A stretch of 64,000 bases of DNA, from the NCBI GenBank assembly GCA_002682825.1, contig NOKP01000001.1:4095296-4159295 (forward strand). The letters are read 5' to 3'. Positions 60,126 to 64,000 of this stretch are shown here, piece by piece. The notes under the pieces are model-generated. The model had not been told where the DNA came from. It did no database searches and saw only the letters and a program-made list of their open reading frames with translations. A program made the translations under genes and the position numbers. This DNA comes from Neonectria sp. B-13 (taxonomy: Eukaryota > Ascomycota > Sordariomycetes > Hypocreales > Nectriaceae). Each line of letters starts with the position of its first letter. Position 1 is the first letter of the stretch.

Positions 60126-60161
60126 GATAGGGGCGGAATCGATAGGGGCGGAATCGATAGG
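60126..60161. repeat. 15-bp tandem repeat, 2.4 copies
   Basis: Unit GATAGGGGCGGAATC repeated twice perfectly, then GATAGG. Directly visible. Confidence 0.85.
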
Positions 60162-62607
60162 AGAGCCCTTCACGTCAGTTCAGGGATGATTTGCTTTTGC
60201 TTGGAGGCTTCGAAGAGCGTGGTGCCGAGACGAGTGGCCACCATCTGTCCGGGGCTTTTCCTCGGAGGGCTTGATACCCATCCTTCCTCCTCTCGGTGAC
60301 GTTGGGGATAAGGCCGGGCGTAGTAGTAAAGAGACATGTCGATTGTGATTAAGCCCGGACTCCTTTGGCGTTGGGCCGTGTTTATGCAGGTGGTGATGGT
60401 GTGATCGGAGAGTGGCTGTGGTAGGAGGAGGGTTGGACGACGGACCCGGTCTCTGGGACGACATGGCTGCGAGATGCACATTATGCCTTAGGACGGAAGG
60501 AGCCAGCGTATTTGCAGTTTCAGGGGAACAAGATGAACGAAGATGTGCGGAAGAGGCAGGTTGGCCCGGGATCCATGGCTGTTGTTCTTCATGGCTTCCC
60601 ATCCTATACGTGGGGTCTGGGGAGTGACTCGGCCGGTGCAGACTCAGAACAGACCCCAAGCACGGACCCAGACTCGAGATCCTGGAACTCAGACCCCGGA
60701 AAGAGCCCGGGGAAGCAGAAGAAGAAGGAAAAAGGCAACGAGACCCTTGTTCTGCTGTGCGTGCCTGAAGAGCGCAGCTTGACAAGCCCGGGGTGGGTGG
60801 AACGGAGGAAGAGGAGACAGGGGAGGAGGGACTGTACGTACCTGATAATCGTCAACTCCACTGATGAAGCCTGAGGTGCTGTACGGAGCAAGCAGGTTGA
60901 AATTCGTAGGCTGTATTCGTAAATCGAGGCGACAGCTGACAAGGAACAAGTACAAAAGCCATTACGATTTCGTGGTAGCTAAGCACGGAGATGGCGTCCT
61001 GATAGCCCCCACCTTTGCCGCCGGCCAATGAGCGTGGGGGTGCTTATCAGCAACGACGGGGCCGTCTCTCGTCGCAGCTTGGCCCGACATCGTCCATCCA
61101 TCCATGATGGTTTCAATCCAAGCCTCATTTTGTGGTGATTGAAATAGTATCTTAGGCCTTGTGTCTTCAACTGTGAAGGAAAACCCCATGTTTGCCGTTC
61201 TTGCTTCTTTGAAATCCGCGTTTCGTTTCTGCGTGTATGTATTTGTACCTCTCCTCACTGCCAGCCTCGTATACGAATATACCACGCCTCATTCTACTAC
61301 CCAATGCCATCCACGGCAAGCAAGGGGCCATGGAGATTGCCCGTGCTTGTGCGACACGACTTCAAACTGACCCTATTCCTCCTGCCTGGAAGACACTCAC
61401 AGCCACTGACCTCATCTGGGCCTAGCTAGCGAGCCCGTTAAAGTGAGATACAGCACGACGCATAGTGAGAGCATTCTACAGTCACGTCTTGGAGATAAGC
61501 AGCCCGATCGACTTACTACATCCGTCCGGGTATTCGCAGGGGAGACTACATCGCATAGTAGCCGGCCACGCCTGTGTTCCGCGGCGTCCATGCCGCCCCT
61601 CCCTGCTGAAATTCAGCACCCTGCTTGCCTCCTGAAGCATGTTCCCCAGCTCTTGGATGCTGGATGCGTGTCAGTGATCGTCTCTCCGCGTGCGTGTCCC
61701 CTCATTCAGGGCTGGGCAGCCGGGTTCTTCGTCGCGAATCTTCACTTTTACTCGCGCTCGTGCCGGCGGCCAAAACGATCCGGAACCTTCAGAAAAGTGA
61801 TGTATTTGGCCGGTGAGGTCGCACTGGCACTTATGTTTGCCAATTCGTGAAACCAGTCCTGCAGTTGATATAACACATGTCACATATTATTATCCCTATA
61901 CCTGTCATTGCCCTCGCAATTCGTTGCTTGCCACAGGCACCACCACGACCACTACCGCCCATTCCCATGTCCGGGGAGGCTACCAGGGTTCAAGTCCAGG
62001 ACGGTAGGCGCAACGCCAGGCAGGGATCTGGGGTTCAAGGGTCTTATCAGTCCAAGAGATTATCGGGAGATGGGGCGTGCGGGAGCTCTGACTTGCGTGC
62101 GTGGTGCGTGTGTGTCTTTTCTTTTACTTGAGAGGACAGATCAAGTACGCCAAGTGTATATCGAAGTATCAGTAAGATGACGAACTGCAAGGTCTTGCTT
62201 GATTCAGGAGCAGCTTGTACTGGAGTGAAGCTCTATAGTACCTAGAGGCCTCTACTTGCTTCTTGCTTATCTAAACCGCCTGTTCCGTCGCGGCACTGCA
62301 GTATCCGGAATCCGGACAGCTTGGTGGCGCTGAGTTGGGAAGAGCGAGCAGCCAGAAGGGGAGAGAGCAGCCGAAGAGTTGAAACCTTGCAATTTCGCAG
62401 ACTTTTCCTAATTAATGCGGGAAAAGGTCCAAGGAACTTAAATCGCATGCTAATAGCTGTCCTTGGTCGTGTGAGTGCGTGAAAGAGTCGCTCTGATATT
62501 TGACGTGATGGTAATACCTACTAGTAGTGTTCGTAGGTACTCAAGTACTGTAGCATCTCATGCAAGGTACTTTCCCTGCGCTCTGTCCTCACCCTTGTCG
62601 TACCAAT

Positions 62608-62929
62608 CGATAAGCATCCGCCCAAGCCGGGACTAGTCCCAGGTACATACTCCTCCCCCACTCGAAGCGTCGCCGGCCAAAATAGTGGGAGACTGCAGGA
62701 TATGAGAGGGACAGCAGAAGACTGTCGCAGTATTTTTGTCTGCCCACACCGAGCTAACGGGGCTTAACCAGACTGCTGGTGGTGGGTGGTGGTGTCGTTT
62801 GGTGAATCTCTCCGCCACCCTCTCACCCTTTTTTAATTGCTTCTTCCGCCCCCCTCCCCGGTCCGTCGCCCCCCCCGGGCCCAGCAGCGGCGAGCCAGAA
62901 AGCCAGAAGAGCGCTATCCCCAAAGATAA
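62608..62929 (+). promoter_or_regulatory. GATA-type sites upstream of the ammonium transporter
   Basis: HGATAR motifs are visible at 62608-62613 (CGATAA) and 62924-62929 (AGATAA). Ammonium transporter genes in fungi are commonly AreA/NIT2-controlled, so the sites are plausible but unproven. Confidence 0.35.
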
Positions 62930-63433
62930 CTCTCGTCTTGCTTCTCGGCCGTGGCCGTCGGCGAGGCTTTTGATCGGCCTCTCTCTCTTGTCCCTCTTGT
63001 CCCTTCTTTCTTCTTAACCATTCCTTCGCATCTGGCTTTTTTTCCTCTTCCTCCCCGCCCCCAAACCGACTCCATCTTCTCTCCCCCTAAAGAGCTTCCC
63101 TCTTCCTTCCATCGTGGATCTTTCTCTTTCCTCTCCGCTGCTGTTACTGTGTTGTTGCCCGCTGTGCTGTGCCCTTTCGTCGTGTTGCGCCCTGGTCAAC
63201 GGAACTGGTCTCCCTGGCTCTCGATCCCTTATCGCTCGGCTGTGGCCTTTCCGCCTCCGCCTATCCGCCTACGAATACGCCTCTTCGTCCTACACGCTAT
63301 TACTTCAGCCAACCTTCTTATCTATCTGACCCGGCCACGCTCCCTCGCTTTTCCCTACCTCTCACTCTCCTCTCTCACCTCCCACAACACCACAAACTGC
63401 TCCGCCCGACAACCCATCGCGAACCTCTCCACC

Positions 63434-64000
63434 ATGGCAGAACACGGCGGCGCGAGGTCGGTGCCCTACAATGGCACCGGGCTCATGGGCGCTGATCCCC
63501 TCGACATGGACGTCAACATCTGGTACGAGGTAAGTTGCTAGTTCCGCCCAATGTGGGTCACGGCCTGGCTGAGCGCCCGCAAGCTGACTCTGGTGCGCCC
63601 GCACAATCGCAGCCCGGAGACATTGCTTGGATGTTGACTTCCACGGCCTTGGTGCTACTGATGATTCCTGGTGTTGGGTGAGTTACCTGCCTAAATAACA
63701 TATTCTTCCCTTTCCCTTGGTGTTTAGCTGCCGTCTATCGTCCCATGACGATGACGTGCATGCAACCGCCGACAGCTATTCCCCAGAGCCCACCCACCAC
63801 ACTGCAGCCGACTAACACGCTCGGAAATGCAGCTTCTTTTACTCCGGCCTCGCCCGCCGGAAGTCGGCCCTCTCCCTCATTTGGCTCTCTGTCATGAGCA
63901 CCGCCGTGACATGCTTCCAATGGTTCTTCTGGGGCTACTCGCTCACCTTTTCCCACACCGCCGGGCCCTTCATCGGTGACTTGTCCAACTTCGCCTTTCG
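63434..64000 (+). CDS. Ammonium transporter (Mep/Amt family), 5' part, cut by the window edge
   Basis: Exons are 63434..63529, 63613..63677 and 63833..>64000, with introns of 83 and 155 bp. Mep/Amt proteins move ammonium across the plasma membrane as trimers with 11 membrane segments. The visible part holds the N-terminal tail, then PGDIAWMLTSTALVLLMIPGVG joined to FFYSGLARRKSALSLIW. That is the first transmembrane segment and the conserved FYxGLxRxK region. The next segment begins CFQWFFWGYSL. The start ATG at 63434 follows a CT-rich leader. Only about 109 residues are present, so pore residues such as the twin His cannot be checked. Which Mep paralogue it is cannot be told. Confidence 0.92.

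Larger units (their letters stand above)
59216..63433. other. 4.2-kb gene-poor region
   Basis: No supported gene. The minus-strand frame at 60180-60785 is low-complexity without a domain. It contains a 15-bp tandem repeat (60126-60161), GTAC-rich motifs near 62515-62560, and a CT-rich leader from about 62960 to 63430 before the ammonium transporter. Confidence 0.5.

Noticed and set aside
60180..60785. Minus-strand frame of 201 aa
   Set aside because: Low-complexity Ser/Pro/His composition, no recognisable domain and no splice context.
61980..62010. GGTTCAAGTCC, tRNA T-loop-like
   Set aside because: The flanking bases do not form a T-stem, and no acceptor, D or anticodon arm is found.

Overview
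The window looks like an ordinary chromosomal segment of a filamentous ascomycete, most likely a Sordariomycete. Genes are split by short introns (mostly 50-160 bp, GTAAGT/GTATGT-type donors, CTRAC-like branch points, YAG acceptors). They lie on both strands without operons, and the set is typically fungal: Pmt4, a CAP59-type GT69 enzyme, Atg10, single-RRM U2B'', Med16 and a Gap1-like permease. I see no rRNA, tRNA, CRISPR, transposon ORF or RIP-like AT-rich block. Genus cannot be fixed from the sequence alone.

Layout. 1-4.8 kb is mostly gene-poor, with one small Cys-rich hypothetical gene. 4.9-9.3 kb holds two minus-strand glycosylation genes, a GT69 (CAP59-like) mannosyltransferase and the protein O-mannosyltransferase Pmt4. 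11.2-18.7 kb is the densest part: a RidA/YjgF protein, Arp2/3 subunit ARPC1, U2 snRNP B'', the autophagy E2 Atg10 and a class I alpha-1,2-mannosidase (GH47). 20.9-22.9 kb is a general amino-acid permease. 23.7-26.1 kb is an NTF2-like protein with five GDGMGG repeats. 28.7-33.2 kb is the Vps10 sorting receptor. 35.3-38.6 kb is a two-exon Ser-rich protein of unknown function with a long intron. 43.6-45.5 kb is the bifunctional purine enzyme ADE16/17, divergent from MED16 (46.2-49.5 kb). 54.0-57.5 kb is a large coiled-coil protein, 58.4-59.2 kb a small multi-pass membrane protein, and the right edge cuts an ammonium transporter (from 63.4 kb). Three gene-poor gaps of 4-5 kb (38.6-43.6, 49.5-54.0 and 59.2-63.4 kb) contain only simple repeats and short GTAC-rich motifs.

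Functionally, several genes serve the secretory pathway: O-mannosylation (Pmt4), N-glycan trimming (GH47), a Golgi-type GT69 enzyme and vacuolar protein sorting (Vps10). Nitrogen uptake is represented by the Gap1-like permease and the Mep/Amt transporter, both with GATA-type sites upstream. Exon joins were derived by hand; every complete gene gives an intact reading frame.

The most interesting signal I found is a repeated start-codon architecture. Four genes (GT69, GH47 mannosidase, VPS10, MED16) each have a short upstream ORF whose TGA stop overlaps the main start codon as ATGA. Other points of interest are the GDGMGG-repeat protein, a RidA start codon embedded in a perfect GTATGT splice donor, and a 14-bp microexon in the same gene. 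I did not find a clearly new multi-gene system.
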